A stretch of DNA of 64,000 nucleotides from Astrothelium macrocarpum (GCA_021030915.1 JAGEMR010000095.1:1-64000), one strand, 5' to 3'. Shown: positions 42,329 through 55,116, numbered from the stretch's first letter. Numbers and translations: made by a program. The notes: a model not told the origin generated them from the sequence alone.

Positions 42329-43466
42329 GAGTAAGGATTGACTGGAGGCTCTGATGTCGCGTGCTGGATTTTTCTTTTTTGTCGGTTTCATTTGCATTTC
42401 TCTGCGTTTCTCGTCTCCATCACATGTACCAGATTTCCGTCTGCCACTCCACTTTGCGTGGTGCGCTGCCAGTAGGACTTTCAGTCGGCTTGCGCGTGAC
42501 TACTGGGTAGATTGCATTTTTCTCTTTAATATCGCACGAGATACCCGACTTGCACTTGAGCTATGCGAGCTGTACCATAGATTGCATTTGCAGGGAGGAG
42601 GGTTTCTCGCACCGGAGCATCATTGTCATTCTTGCTTTTATTACGGTAACAAAAGTTTCGGGGCATTGCTGTAATTAGCTTTTGATGCCTGTAATTAGTC
42701 AATCTCATTAACATGAATCGTGCTACTCAGCACTGTGTGCGCTCCTGTCAGCAATAACGATCACGACGGCGCCAAACTTATTGGTGGGTCCTGGATGAAT
42801 CAAAATGGAAACTGCTGCCCAGTGCGCAATGAGCCTCATCCGAATCTGACCATCGGAGACGCCACCGGTTGCAGAGAGAGCTGTCTTGATTGCTCTGTTA
42901 CCTGGTCGAAGCACTAGGCTCTGGTGATGAGCTTGACGCTCCACATCGGCGAAACCGTGCTCCAGCCGCCGCCGGGGAACATCGGCTCTTCAACGCTCCC
43001 ACATTGTACTTGCTCGTGAACATATTCGGTATACTCTTGGGCCAAAAGAATTCGCCTTACTGTTATATTTTGGAATACACTGAATTGAAATGCTCCGTCG
43101 AAGCAATTGCGATAAGCGATGCAACTCAATCCTCTCCGTTCCCTGGTGAATTGGTCGGCGGAAGGGCGACACCCGGCGCGCTTCAGCGTGAAACTCTCCT
43201 CAGACGGTGATGCTGCACGACACTGAGCAGTTTAATCCCATAACATGGCTCCACCATGGCTGGTAGGTCTTGGCCTTTTCCCCCGGCACACCCTCAATCT
43301 TTCTTTCCTTTCATGCCTTTCTACTGAACATTGATCCTTTCGGACAACAACGCTCATTTACACGTTGCCCAGCTGGCTGGTCGTCTTCTTGGAGGACTCG
43401 TAGTCGTTGACCGACACTGTCACTCATTCCTTCCCTTTTAGAAGACATCTATTTAATACCACAGCC
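42329..43466. other. 1.1-kb intergenic stretch
   Basis: Only short, unrelated reading frames are present between the FKBP gene and the tetraspanin gene. It should contain the FKBP 3' untranslated region and the tetraspanin promoter; the 150 bases before the tetraspanin start are pyrimidine-rich. Confidence 0.45.
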
Positions 43467-44267
43467 ATGGTCAACAAGATTATTCTTACGTTCATAGGAA
43501 CGAACTTCCTCTTCCTCGTCGGCGGTGCTTTGCTGACCGCTTTTGCGGTCGTGAGCAGAAATGACATGGACAAGAAGACAACAGAAAGCAACATTGCTCA
43601 CAACCTGTTGCTTTCTCATTCCCCGATCACAGGTATGCGCCATTGCCAGCTTGTCAGAGGTGCGCTAACGAAATAAAACCAGCTTCTCTTGTCAACGCCA
43701 TTTTTGTCTTTGCGACCTTCTTGACCGCCCTACCGGCTTTTATGCTCCCATTGAACCGCCTCTTCCTCAAGCTCCATGGCTGGCTCGTTGTTATCTGCAC
43801 GACATTCACCATGATTGTCGGTCTAATCCTGTGGTTCGACACCTTGAAGACCAAGGCTAGACTCAATACCATTTGGGGCGAGCAACCCTTGGCGGATCAA
43901 AGTATGCTGCAGATGAAGTTTGATTGCTGCGGCTATGCAAACAGCACAAGCCCGCCATTCGTCCAAGACTCGACATGCACTGCGGATTTGATAGCGGCAA
44001 CCAAGGGAGGCTGTCAAACCCCCTTCACTAATTTTTCGAACAAATTCTTGGATTTGATCTTTACTGCGGCATTCGGTATTGTCGGTATGTATAGGATAAT
44101 CCGCTCGAACCTATCCAGCCAAAGCATGTCAATCACAGTGCTAATCTTCTGTTTTTGTTCTAGGCCTCGATGTGATCCATCTCCTTTCCACTGTCGTCGT
44201 CATCAAGAACAGGCAAGAGCTTGAGCGCTACCGCCACATCGATGAGAAGATCAACAACGGTATCTAA
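43467..44267 (+). CDS. Fungal tetraspanin (Pls1-like)
   Basis: This is an integral membrane organiser with four membrane spans. The exons are 43467-43632, 43683-44084 and 44164-44267 (223 aa, the usual size for fungal tetraspanins). Span 1 is IILTFIGTNFLFLVGGALLTAFAVV, and span 2 LVNAIFVFATFLTALPAFML follows a small extracellular loop. Span 3 is WLVVICTTFTMIVGLILWF. The large loop carries the defining CCG motif (FDCCGYANST) plus two further cysteines (STC, GGC). Span 4 includes FTAAFGIVGLDVIHLLSTVVVI, with a short cytoplasmic tail. The size and the MVNKI start resemble Pls1, which in plant pathogens is needed for appressorium function, but orthology is not proved here. Confidence 0.85.
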
Positions 44268-45099
44268 GCCATCTGAACTTGACGCGCGTGCTTTGGAAAA
44301 GCGAGGAGGAGTTTGTGATGCCAATTCGAGACGTCATACCTGTAATTGAATATATTTCGTCGGCTTGTTCGCTACGGGCTGGATTGGAAAGAAAGAGTTT
44401 GTTTGCATATATTGGAAGTATTAGACTGTGCAAGGGATGGGCGTTCTCGACAATCACCTAGACCCATCTTTTTTCATTTCCTGTTATTTAGTAGCTTCAA
44501 TCGATATCTGATTCTTGTATTGCTCTTCTTCTGCTAAACATGTCCCTCAAATCAATGCACGACTTTTGCAATCTTTTTAACTTTTCGCTTACCCCCCTTA
44601 CTTGGGTATTTCAAGAGACCACGAAGGATTTGGGGCCACCGTTGCGCTGGAAAAGGCCTAAAGCTAAAGAAGTTCGCAGTTCCTCGTAGTAGACATAAAT
44701 GTAATTACTCATTTGACGGGCGTTTGTTAATGCAATTATGTGCAAATTCTTTACGGATGCGCCCTAATCTCACGCTCCAGACGACTTACGCCTTTGAAGC
44801 TCCAACATGCAGTCGCTAGGAGTTTGAAAGTTAATCCAAGAAGACCAGACAATCCATAGAATGATGTGTCACTGCGAGCCTCTTAGTTAAGCAGCTGGAC
44901 CCCATGTTAGATACGTGCGCAATTGAGAGTCTACCAAGGGTCGGCCAGGCTTGCTTGGCAATGTGAAGCATTGTGAGAAGATCTACTTCACCGGGAACTT
45001 TTGAAATTGATGATATATCTTTTATATCAAACGACTAAAATTTCACAATATCGAAAAGAACTTGAGCTTGTACATATATCTCGAATTATCTGTGACATG
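44268..45099. other. Convergent intergenic region
   Basis: About 830 bp between the stop codons of the tetraspanin and SLATT genes. No gene, repeat or RNA was recognised. Confidence 0.45.
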
Positions 45100-46143
45100 T
45101 CATGCTGCTTTTGGCGGCTCGGGAGCGGCAGATTTATCAGCATTTGCTACCTGAGCCTTCTCACCAGTACGCTGAGTAGTCTGCCCGACATCCGCGGTTG
45201 TCGAATTCCAAGTGTCCGGGTGATTTTTGTTCGCCTCTTCCAAGACATTCAAATAATCTTCCCTAACCTTCTTAACATCGGCATACAAAACTTTCCGACC
45301 AGCGCGCACATCCCAATACAGCTCCTCTGCTTCGAAAAGAACTTTTTGCAGCCCCGCCCGTGTCATCCTCAAGCGATTGGGCAGGCCTTGTCCCTTCATC
45401 AAAGCCAAGACGCCACCAATCACAGTACTGACTGCACCAAGTACAGCAACAGCGGTATGCGAGTCAAGGTTTCGTAAGGCACCCAAAACGATGAAGATGG
45501 CTGCCAAGATGATCTGGAGGACGAGAAAGACGTAGACGATTAAGTCGTAGATTCGGTATTTCCTGTTGATGTGGTCATGCTTGGACCGAATGGTTGGGTA
45601 CAACCCACTTGTCGCACCAAGTTGCTTAGGAACCTGACCTTTGTCCGCCGGTGGTTGCATGCCCATCAGATAATAAAAGTCTGGTGCCGCCAAAGGTTCC
45701 TTGCGATCTTTTTCGCGCGCTGCAATCGGGTCGGGATCAATGGGGCTACTCATTGTCGGTGCGCTCTCTGGCTTGTCTTGTGGAGGATTTTTGGGAGACA
45801 TTGGGAGTGAAGCAGATTGAGTGACTCCATTCTGTGGGCCCGCGGGAGGTGTCTGCCTTTCAAATCCACCAGTGCGCCTTAGATTGTGGTTTGAGGCTGT
45901 GGGATGCTGACAAGTCGCGTGGTTAGCAGAAGATTGAAGGAAGCGGAGAAGAGTTTACGGGTGTAAGCTCTAAGAGGTCTGAGTTACCAGTATCAGGGAA
46001 TTTGGATTCTGGCTTTCGTCCTCGTCCGACTCAGAGTCGTTTGTAGCTGATCTTGTACTATCTTCGGGCGCCGGAGATTTGCTGTGGACGCTACCACGGT
46101 AGGACCGGAGGCTTTTGGAGAGATCTGCAGGTATTTCGTGCAT
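45100..46143 (-). CDS. Fungal SLATT-domain membrane protein
   Basis: The exons are 45988-46143 and 45100-45906 (320 aa); the 81-bp intron joins NPNSLIL to HPTASNHN. The N-terminal 110 residues are polar, Ser/Pro-rich and acidic. The conserved part begins PDFYYLMGMQPP, and the SLATT (SMODS and SLOG-associating two-TM) core has two membrane helices, YDLIVYVFLVLQIILAAIFIVLGAL (about 170-194) and HTAVAVLGAVSTVIGGVLALMKG (about 200-222). These are followed by the helix LPNRLRMTRAGLQKVLFEAEELYWDVRAGRKVLYADVKKVREDYLNVLEEANKNHPDTW. This arrangement matches the fungal SLATT family. Bacterial SLATT proteins are predicted pore-forming effectors in nucleotide-signal defence systems; the fungal role is unknown. 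The gene is divergent from the ABCC transporter. The first exon and start codon are inferred. Confidence 0.78.
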
Positions 46144-46895
46144 CTTTCTGGTGTTGTGGCTATTGACTCGCGATTGCGTAGTTTTGAGATATTGCGTGAA
46201 GGTAGGAGGCCATGCCGAAGAGGCGCATTGCCTGATATACCTCAGCTCTCGTCCATGCTACCAGAAGCATCAGCGCAAAGGCGCAATTCCGGTGTGACGA
46301 TCGTTGTAGTAGGACCGGGGCCGTGCACTACAACATTTGTTTTTAGTGAGACGGGCGGGTAGGCGTTATTGGGGGCTGAATCTTTCTTTGGCATTTGCTC
46401 AAATCAGCTTTCTTGGCGCAAAAGTCGGCGTAATAATATCACCATGTTGAGCTGAGAAGGCTGGGCTATGGACGAGGTGGATGCTGACAGAGCCGTATGG
46501 CGCTAAATATGAAATCGACCGAAGATCTTGAACAAATATGTCTTTAAAAAGATGGGACGGATGGCGTTCACGGGACTCTTATACTTACTTATTTTGGCTT
46601 TCTTGTGTGACAGGAATGTCTGCCTATTTGGGCTGAAAGCGGATAAGAATTTGGTGACTCTTTGCATGCAAGGAGAATCATGAAATCGGTGAGAGTTGCA
46701 CGTGACTATGTGACTGACCGACTGGAAATTTATATTCTTAGCATCAATCCAATGCGATCATATGTGATTGCACATTGCGTTCTCTGTCGAGGTGAGGTGT
46801 GGTCCTTGAAGGTAGAAATTGCGGACTGCATGACTGCCTCCGTCGTGAACCACCAGCAGTTACTTTTTGTCCAACTCATCAAGTAGGCAAGCAAA
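46144..46895. promoter_or_regulatory. Divergent region between the SLATT and ABCC genes
   Basis: About 750 bp between start codons on opposite strands, with no coding region of its own. Shared regulation of the two membrane-protein genes is possible but is only inferred from position. Confidence 0.35.
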
Positions 46896-49800
46896 ATGAC
46901 TTCGTTGAAGAAGGGCCATCAATGGGTACTTTATAACCCGTCATTGTCGATAAACGCCACGATCATTGAGCATCAAGAGTGCAGCAGCTTTTGGGTCAGT
47001 ATCTTTACATGCTAGTAAATGCCGCGTTCCATTGGAATCTTCTGACCTTGCATCCAGGACTCTACAAATGCTCGCTTTGACAAATGCTTTTTACCGTTTC
47101 TTTCGATAACTCCCACAGTCATCGTAGCTCTTATCACCTTGGGCCATTTTCTACGACGCTTTCGTCAGTTGCGTCCTCAGTGGACTCGGCCATTTATAAA
47201 AGAATGTAGCGAGTCTAAAGGAGAACTGTCCAGAGATGCTAAACAAGGTTCCGTTAGACCCGGCTTCGTTTCCTTACTTTTCTCTACACTTGTAGGATTC
47301 GTGGCTTGGATCGTCATTATTGTAAAATGGAACTACCATTTTTCATCCATCTTATCTGCTGTCTCCTGGGTGAGTTCCTGTCCTGGTAAAATCCTGCTCC
47401 ATTTTGGACGCAACCCAACACATCAATTCTGCTATCCCTTATTGTTTCTGCCATCACAAATGTACTAACTTGGGAATTCATAGGGCATCTTGTTTATGTT
47501 GACTGCTGTGACTGTTCCGAGGACGGCACCAACCTCTTTCATAGCATTCTACGTTACGGAACTGGCCCTTTTAATACCAGGACTCGTCGAAGCTAGCACT
47601 AAACTTGATGACCGACAAATCGTGGAGTGTCTTGTAGTTGTTGCAGCTTTGGTGGCAATCGTCACTGTTTTGTCGATGCCTCTTCGAGATCCTCGTCTTC
47701 CATTGGACGATATTTGTCCTGTATATCACACGCCTACCAGCTCTTTCAGAAGCCCAGAAGACAATCTGACCTTGTGGCAATTCGTGACAGTGTCATGGAT
47801 GGCCCCAATGATTGCGATTGGCTCAAAGCGACAAATGCACGATGACGACGTGTGGTTGTTAGCATATGTATTCCAGCACAAAAGATTGCATGAATCTTTT
47901 CGACAGCTTCAAGGGTCTGTGACGAGGCGACTGCTCTCGGCAAATGGGATTGACATTGTCATCATAATCTTCCTTGGGGTTCTCGAGTCCTTGGCAAGTA
48001 TGTACTGTTTTACATTCGAGACATCCTTAAGCCCCAATGTCTATTAGCTGACTGAATAAACTCGTAGCATACTCTACTCCTCTTCTACTGCAGCAACTCT
48101 TGTGGTCGATGGAGACTCCGAGTGTACCCAGAAGCTCCGCTATTACCTACGCTCTCCTATCGCTTCTAGTTCGCTTTACTAATATTCAGTCCGGTGTCAT
48201 AAATCTCTGGTATAGTAGGAGATGCTACGAGAGGTCAAGAGGAGAAATGATTACGATGTTATATGAGAAAACATTGTCAAGAAAGATTGCTGTAGACCAA
48301 AATGCGACTCGTTCTGAGGAGACTAATAACCCAGACACCGATAACACAAAATTCCATCCAACACGCTCCTGGAGAAATTGCGGCAAACTTAGCCTCCCAA
48401 TGGGATTAAAGGGCAAGAGCGCGAAAGAGAAGCGCAATAAGCCTGCTTCGATGGGCAAAATTCTCAACCTCATGCGGTGAGCTTGGTTAACTCATCTGTG
48501 CCCAATCATGTCGATATTGTACTTGTCGCTTACTGTGCTTTAGTGGAGATGTTTACGAAGTAGCCCAAAGGTAGCAATACAACCTCCCTATCCTAGCTTC
48601 TGTTTTGTAACTAACAGTGCTTGACAAGGTTCTGGGAGATAGAGACAATCGTAACTGTACCTCTTGGGCTTATCCTCTCAATCGCAGTCACATGGAAGCT
48701 AATTGGCTGGCCATGCTTGGTCGGTATTTTGACAGTAGTCATAGCTCAAAGTGCCAATGCAGTCATCACACGCCTCCTGTTAAGCTACGAACGTCTTCGC
48801 CGATCTACAACCGATGATCGGCTTCAAGCAACGTCCCAATTTGTAGAAGCCATCCGGCATTTACGATGGTATGGTTGGCAGGACAAGTGGCTCGAACAGA
48901 TAATTGCCGCCCGGCAGCGTGAACTAGAGTGGCGAGTAGTTACGGCTCTCTGGAATGCTGTGATTTATTCATTCACTTATCTTTCAACTGGCATGTTTCC
49001 TGTTGCCGTACTCTACGCTTACACGGTTTGGGCTGGACGCCCGCTCAGCATAAGTCTCATCTTTCCAGCAATGCAGCTCTTCCAAATGCTGGAGTCAACT
49101 TTGCGAGAAGTCCCGGGTTTGATCACAACCTTCCTTAATGCTTACATAGCTATGGGCCGCATTGAAGACTTTATGAAAGAGCCAGATAAAGCCCATGTCG
49201 AGCTTTATCCAAATGCCTCGGAGAACCCAAAGCTCTGTCTTGAAAATGCTTCATTTGCATGGCCTGGGATGATCGAACCAGTTCTCAGTAATCTCAATCT
49301 ATCATTCCCGTCCGGCCTTAATGTGGTGTGTGGAAAAGTCGGTGCCGGTAAGACCGCTCTATTGCAGGCTTTGCTAGGAGAACTCGACATGATAAACGGC
49401 ATATACGAGCATCCTGGTGAAATGATTGGATATTGTGCACAGACTCCGTGGCTCCAGAGCATGAGCATACGCGAGAATATATTGTTCTCCTCATCGTATG
49501 ATGAGCAGCGCTATAAGCTTGTCTTGGAAGCCTGTGCATTAATTCCAGATCTGGCTAATTTTAAACACGGTGATTTATCGAATATTGGCGAGAACGGGAT
49601 CGGGCTTTCAGGTGGACAGAAGGCTCGAGTTGCTCTTGCAAGAGCAATGTACAGCCGGTCTAGAATCTTGTTTCTTGACGATCCCATCTCTGCGCTTGAC
49701 CATCAGACAGCTGAGATTGTTGTTCGTAGATGTTTGGCAGGGCCGTTGTCCGAAGGCAGAACAATAGTCCTAGTTACGCATCGTACCGAATTATGCAAGG

Positions 49801-51780
49801 GCATTGCTGAGCAAATGATCGAAATCTCTGGAGGACAAGCCCAAATTTTGTCTACTAGCTTGCCCTCAAGCATCTCAAACTCGAGTGAATCGGATGACTC
49901 GCTTGACGCCAACCACGACCAGGCAGACGAAGATCAGAATACAGCCGCTATCCCAGACAAGTTTATTGAAGATGAGCATAGAGCACACGGTAGTGTTCAA
50001 GTAAGAGTTTATTGGGAATACATTAAAGCAGGCAAGATCAGATGGTGGATAGTGCTGATATGCTTACTAAGTTTATCACGACTGATGTCTCTGCTCAGAC
50101 AGTGGTTCTTGAAGGCATGGGGTGAGGCATACGACCACTCCATAGAGACCATGTCATCTGGCCTTTTTGACAATTTGCCACCGCCGGAGAGTAATGTTCG
50201 ACCATGGCTTCTGGTGCTGTTCATTCTCGCAATCGCTCAAGCAATTTCTGCTTTCATGGCCCAGGCATTTATGCTCGTTATTGTATACTCTGCAGGAAAG
50301 CAGATGTTTCAGGAAGCCATGAACAAAGTTAGCCACGCTACATTTCGTTTCTACGACATTACGCCGGTCGGTCGCTTGATGAACCGCTTGACTTCGGATA
50401 TTGGCACCGTTGATGGAAATATAAGCTTTCAATTCCAAATGATTGCTTTTGGCGTTGTGCTATGGGTCTCATCTCTGGCAGTCTTTGCCTCCGTTACACC
50501 AATTTTCCTCGTTTTCTCTATCGCACTCACGGCAGCGTTCGTGCTCATCTTTCGCCGCTTCTTACCCACTTCTCAAAGTTTACGGCGACTCGAAATGGTC
50601 TCGCTCAGCCCGCTCATGTCGAATTTTGGGGCACTGGTCGAGGGTCTGGTTACGGTCCGGGCGTTCTGTGCTCAACATCGCTTTCAGGATCGAGTTATCC
50701 AAGTCGTTGACAACTTCCAGAAAATGGACCATTTCTTTTGGAGTCTCCAGGCATGGCTAATGTATCGCTTTGATACCTTGTCGGCCTTTTCATCTTTTGT
50801 GCTTACACTTTTGGCTCTCTTTACCTATGTCTCGCCTGGTTTGACAGCTTTTGCCCTTATCGCAGCAGACAACTTTGTACAGGCCACTCACATGCTTTGC
50901 AGACAGTATGGCCAATTGCAAATGGAGTTTGTATCAGTCGAGCGTGTTGTTGAACTACTCAAATTAGAGCAAGAGCCAGAAGGAGACATTGAACCGCCAG
51001 CTTGGTGGCCTTCATTCCAAGGCGATGTTGTGTTTCAGAATGTCACAATCCGATACGCACCGCATCTTGATGTCTCCTTATGTGACGTCTCCCTCAGAAT
51101 ACCCGGAGGCTCAACGACTGCGATTGTGGGGCGTACTGGATCTGGGAAAAGTACGCTTGCTCTATCTCTCCTAGCAACAGTACGCCCAGAAAAAGGTCAA
51201 ATTCTGTTGGACAATATTGACATTGCTCGGGTTAATACACAAGCGCTCCGTACACGTGTAACGTTCCTTGCACAGGACCCGGTGCTCTTCCCTGGTTCCA
51301 TGCGAAAAAACTTGGACCCTATGAACGAGCATTCTGATGAAGATTGTGCTGGTGTGCTTGAACGTGTGTGTAGTCGACATGGATGGCGGTTAGAGACAGA
51401 AATCGAGGCCGGAGGTAAAAACTTAAGCCAAGGGCAAAGGCAATTAATTGGCTTGACCAGGGCCGTACTAAGAAGGAGCCCGGTCGTTATTCTTGATGAG
51501 GTACGTGCCTGTCGTTTTCCCCTAATGTGTATGACTACTGAATCCTATAAAGGCAACTGCATCAGTGGATCTTGAGACATCCATGGAGATTCAGCAAATT
51601 CTTCGTGATGAAATGAAAGAGAGCACAGTAATCACGATTGCTCATAGGATAGAGGCTGTTAAGAATGCAGATTATTGCGTAGTGCTTGACAAAGGCGGTG
51701 TTTTGGCGCAAGGCTCAGCAGCAGAGATGTTGAGAAGCGGAACTGCTGTCAAGAACATGCAGTCTGCAGATGAAGATTAA
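46896..51780 (+). CDS. ABC transporter, subfamily C (MRP-like full transporter)
   Basis: This is an ATP-driven exporter of organic anions, conjugates or drugs, at the plasma or vacuolar membrane. The exons are 46896-46994, 47058-47369, 47484-47997, 48068-48476, 48544-48570, 48629-51500 and 51553-51780 (1349 aa). An N-terminal hydrophobic segment resembles TMD0. TMD1 is followed by NBD1 (Walker A GKVGAGKT at about 551, signature LSGGQKARVALARA at about 641, LFLDDPISALD). TMD2 is followed by NBD2 (Walker A GRTGSGKST at about 1150, signature LSQGQRQLIGLTRA, LDEATASVD across the last intron). As in other ABCC proteins, NBD1 lacks the canonical catalytic Glu after Walker B (LDDP), while NBD2 has it. 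Exon 5 is only 27 bp. The substrate cannot be told from sequence. Confidence 0.92.
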
Positions 51781-52206
51781 ACGATTGTGCCTCACAACGT
51801 GTACAATCAACGGGTGTTTTTGAGGACCCGCTTATACTCAAAAGCTATTTGATATGTGTAATACGATATAGAATCCACTCTGTATAGATAAAAGGAGAGG
51901 TTTTAAAATCCATTTTCTGGCATACTGCTGTTGTAATGAGATGACAAATGTATTGTTTAAATAGTATGCATTCTTACCCTGATGGCACCGAACCAGGAAC
52001 AGCGAACTGGTGGAAGCTCCCAGTGTTGGCGCCCAGATAAGTGAAGCAGCGCTGGACATTGATTCAGGAGCCGCTCTCACATGAGGAACACCGGCAATGT
52101 TTGAAAAAGCTTGCCAAACATCCTACCAGTCCGAAATTACCTATCGGGAAGCTTGTGTGAGTAAACATCGATAATTCATGTTGATTACCTTGACGGCGTC
52201 ATCTTC
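51781..52206. other. Convergent intergenic region
   Basis: About 430 bp between the ABCC stop and the GH16 stop. On the minus strand an open stretch (about 52110 to 51975) with a possible acceptor and donor exists, but no family is recognisable and it is not annotated as a gene. Confidence 0.4.
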
Positions 52207-53139
52207 TTACATGGGATGGCCTTCTGGTGCTGCATTCCAATCTCGTTCAAATGTATGCCAACCACCAGCTGGCTCCTCGCAAAGTTTGATCTCATGGATG
52301 ATAAAGTGATATTCTCCATCTACTGGTATCCTTCCCTGACAGACATTCCCACCCATTGCTACATTTATAATGATTTTCCAATCATCCATTCTCCTTATTC
52401 CTTCTGGGATTGCTGCTTTCATGACCGGTCGCCCGTCAATGTACCAAACAGCCTTTCCGCCTTGTCCGCTCTCGGGCTGCTGCCATGTAAATGCATAAGT
52501 ATGTCCCTGCTGTTCTCCTGTGTTTGCCATTTGTGTTTCTATGACGCGGTGTTTGTTCCAGTCTTCGCCATTATAAAAGCCCCAGTGCAAGCAACTGTGG
52601 TTCACGTAATCACCGTTCCATGTCTCCAGGATGTCAACTTCGCCATCGTTGGGCCAGGTGAATGGCTGCGAGGGCAGCATCCAGAAGGCAGGCCATATTC
52701 CAGGGGCACAAGGAGGAGTGAGGGTAGCAATGAGACATCCGCGCTGACGGCCTAATTTTTGGTGGCTGATCAACCTTGCACTTGTGAATTTCGTCTCGTT
52801 TGTAGGTGCAGAGCTGTTTGCTATGGCGCGCACAACGAGCTTGCAGTCCTGCGTATGGAAGGAGTTGGTGGTGTCTGCAGTGTAGTTTTGAGCCTCATTG
52901 TTTCCCCAACCATGTTGTCCGCACTCGTGCTGGAAATACTGAGAGACAGGGACTGAGGGGTGAAAATTTGGCTGCCAGTAAGGCCGGGATGACAGTGGAG
53001 AAGGTTTACTCGATAGTGGAACCGGAGGAGCCGGTTTACTGGACTCTGGAATGCTTGGGCCACGATGATTCTCGGTAAAATTCTTGATTTCTGCCTTGCC
53101 ACGATCCAACAGTTCTTCAAGAGAGTGTTTGAACGACAT
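52207..53139 (-). CDS. Glycoside hydrolase family 16 beta-glucanase-like protein
   Basis: The gene is intronless, 310 aa. The GH16 catalytic signature is intact (WPNDGEVDILETWN, residues about 163-176: both Glu and the Asp of ExDxxE). PGIWPAFWMLPSQPF before it and VWYIDGRPV, DDWKIIINVAMGGN after it are typical of laminarinase-like GH16 enzymes that cut beta-1,3(4)-glucan. The N-terminus (MSFKHSLEELLDRGKAEIKNF, then a Pro/Ser-rich linker) has no signal peptide or membrane span, unlike most GH16 enzymes, and no upstream exon supplying one was found. The protein may be intracellular or secreted by an unconventional route. Confidence 0.9.
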   Translation of the reverse strand: MSFKHSLEELLDRGKAEIKNFTENHRGPSIPESSKPAPPVPLSSKPSPLSSRPYWQPNFHPSVPVSQYFQHECGQHGWGNNEAQNYTADTTNSFHTQDCKLVVRAIANSSAPTNETKFTSARLISHQKLGRQRGCLIATLTPPCAPGIWPAFWMLPSQPFTWPNDGEVDILETWNGDYVNHSCLHWGFYNGEDWNKHRVIETQMANTGEQQGHTYAFTWQQPESGQGGKAVWYIDGRPVMKAAIPEGIRRMDDWKIIINVAMGGNVCQGRIPVDGEYHFIIHEIKLCEEPAGGWHTFERDWNAAPEGHPM

Positions 53140-53457
53140 GGTAATCTAAATTGCTCATGTGACGTCGAAGACAGACCTAATTGCAGATATGGATTGGTAG
53201 ATTGGACTAGAGAAAGCCTGGCATCTTACGACGCATATACAATGTCATTCGGCTAAGATTTTAAGTGTGATGTGACTGTTATGGTAGGATCGTGTGGGAT
53301 TTAATTGCGGGCATTTTACCCGTCGGCGCGCAGTGAGTGATGAGTACGCCGATTGAGTCACACCACACACCACATATTATGAACCAACTTGCACTACCTG
53401 CCTTGACCTCGAATCTTTTGGGCATCGAGAGCTTGTCCAAAGAAGATCTCATTTGAC
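53140..53457. promoter_or_regulatory. Divergent promoter between the GH16 and tryptophanyl-tRNA synthetase genes
   Basis: About 318 bp between two start codons on opposite strands. No specific sites are claimed. Confidence 0.4.
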
Positions 53458-55116
53458 ATGGCCGATCAACAGATCGATCCGTGGTCTGTGCAAGCAGGCA
53501 CAGACGAACAAGGAAGAACTCTAGCTTTCGACTATGTAGCTATCTCGCAGTATGTTGCTACAAACAATATCACCATCGTACATGTTGAGGATAACATGAT
53601 ATTGATAGGAAATGGAACACGAAGCTCATTGATCAGGCTCTATTAGATCGTTTTGAACGAGTGACTGGACACAAACCACACCGCTGGCTGAGGCGTGGTC
53701 TCTTCTTCAGCCACCGGGATTTTGACCGGATTCTGGACTGCTATGAACGTGGTGACAAGTTCTTTCTCTACACTGGCCGTGGCCCCAGCAGTGGAAGCGT
53801 ACATATCGGCCATACGATTCCGTTTGAATTCACACGCTGGTTACAAGATGTCTTTGACGTGCCTTTGGTGATTATGTTGACCGACGATGAAAAGGCTCTG
53901 TTCAAGGAGAAAATCACGTTCGAGGAGGTCTTGCAATACTCCCGAGATAATGCCAAAGACATTATTGCTATGGGATTTGATGTTAGAAAGACTTTCATCT
54001 ATAGTGATCTCAAATACTTTGGTGGACATTTTCTTTTAAATGCCTGGGAATTCTCCAAGCTTATAACCTTTAACCAAGTTAGGGGCGCCTTTGGATTTAA
54101 TGAGAGGTAAGTTGATCAATTTACCAAAAAATAAAAGCAAAAACAAAAACATCATACTGCAAGCTTTCCTTGTCGAGCATTTGGCGGGAATGATTGATTT
54201 ACTAAGAGTTTCCTGAGAGCTTTCGCTTTAGATATCCATGACTTATGATTTTGGTTGATGACAATGCTAATCTTGCATTTTCTCCCACAGCACTAGCATA
54301 GGTCGATGTTACTTCCCATCACTTCAATGTGTAGCTGCCTTTGCAACGTCGTATCCCGAAATCTGGGGGGATGACCCCAACTCTGATCTCCGCTCAAAGC
54401 AAACAGCCAAAATACCATGTCTCATTCCCATGGCCATAGACCAAGATCCATACTTTCGGCTTCTCCGAGAAAACTCACATCGGATGCGCTTTCCTTCACC
54501 AAAGCCCGCAATCATACATTCGAAGTTTCTGACTGCCTTACAAGGTCCTGGGGGAAAGATGTCTGCTTCAGATCCGACGTCCGCAATATTCATGAGCGAT
54601 ACACCAAATCAAATCAAGGTGCGCGTGATCTTGGCTACATGGTTGATGAGCCAGAATGATGATGGTGCCGTAAGAAATGAGATGCTAACGACTTGACAGA
54701 ACAAAATTAATCGCTATGCGTTTAGTGGTGGCCGCGACACATTGGAGGAGCAACGCAAGTTTGGAGGAAATCCCGACGTCGATGTGTCTTATGTACATTA
54801 TCCATTGTGTCTACTTTGTAAAGCTGGTGTGCTGACGCGTTATGATTAGCAATATCTGACCTACTTTGAGGATGATGACGAAAAACTGAAGAAATTGTAC
54901 GATGACTACAAATCTGGCGCTCTTACGACAGGCGAACTCAAGAAAGTTTGTATCAGCATGATGCAAGAATATGTAAAGGCCTTTCAGGACCGGAGAAACG
55001 CGGTGACAGATGAGGTATTGCAGGATTACATGAAGCCTAGGAAGTTGACCTGGAATGGAAATCCAAATCCGGTGAAGCCAGAAGGAAAGGAGATGAAGGT
55101 GGCCAGCAAGGATTAA
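53458..55116 (+). CDS. WRS1: Cytoplasmic tryptophan--tRNA ligase
   Basis: It charges tRNA-Trp for cytosolic translation. The exons are 53458-53549, 53609-54106, 54291-54618, 54700-54792 and 54850-55116 (425 aa, the normal size). It is a class I synthetase: the HIGH-type motif is GPSSGSVHIGH (about residues 89-99) and the KMSKS-type loop is GGKMSASDP (about 284-292). The eukaryotic-type sequences FFLYTGRGPSSGS, QCVAAFATSYPEIWG and FSGGRDTLEEQRKFGGNPDVDVSYQYLTYF are present. There is no mitochondrial presequence. Intron 2 is longer (184 bp) than the others (57-81 bp). Confidence 0.96.

Noticed and set aside
51838..52125. Minus-strand open stretch after the GH16 stop with an acceptor-like and a donor-like site
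   Set aside because: No family match, and joining it to the GH16 end gives no conserved extension; probably chance.
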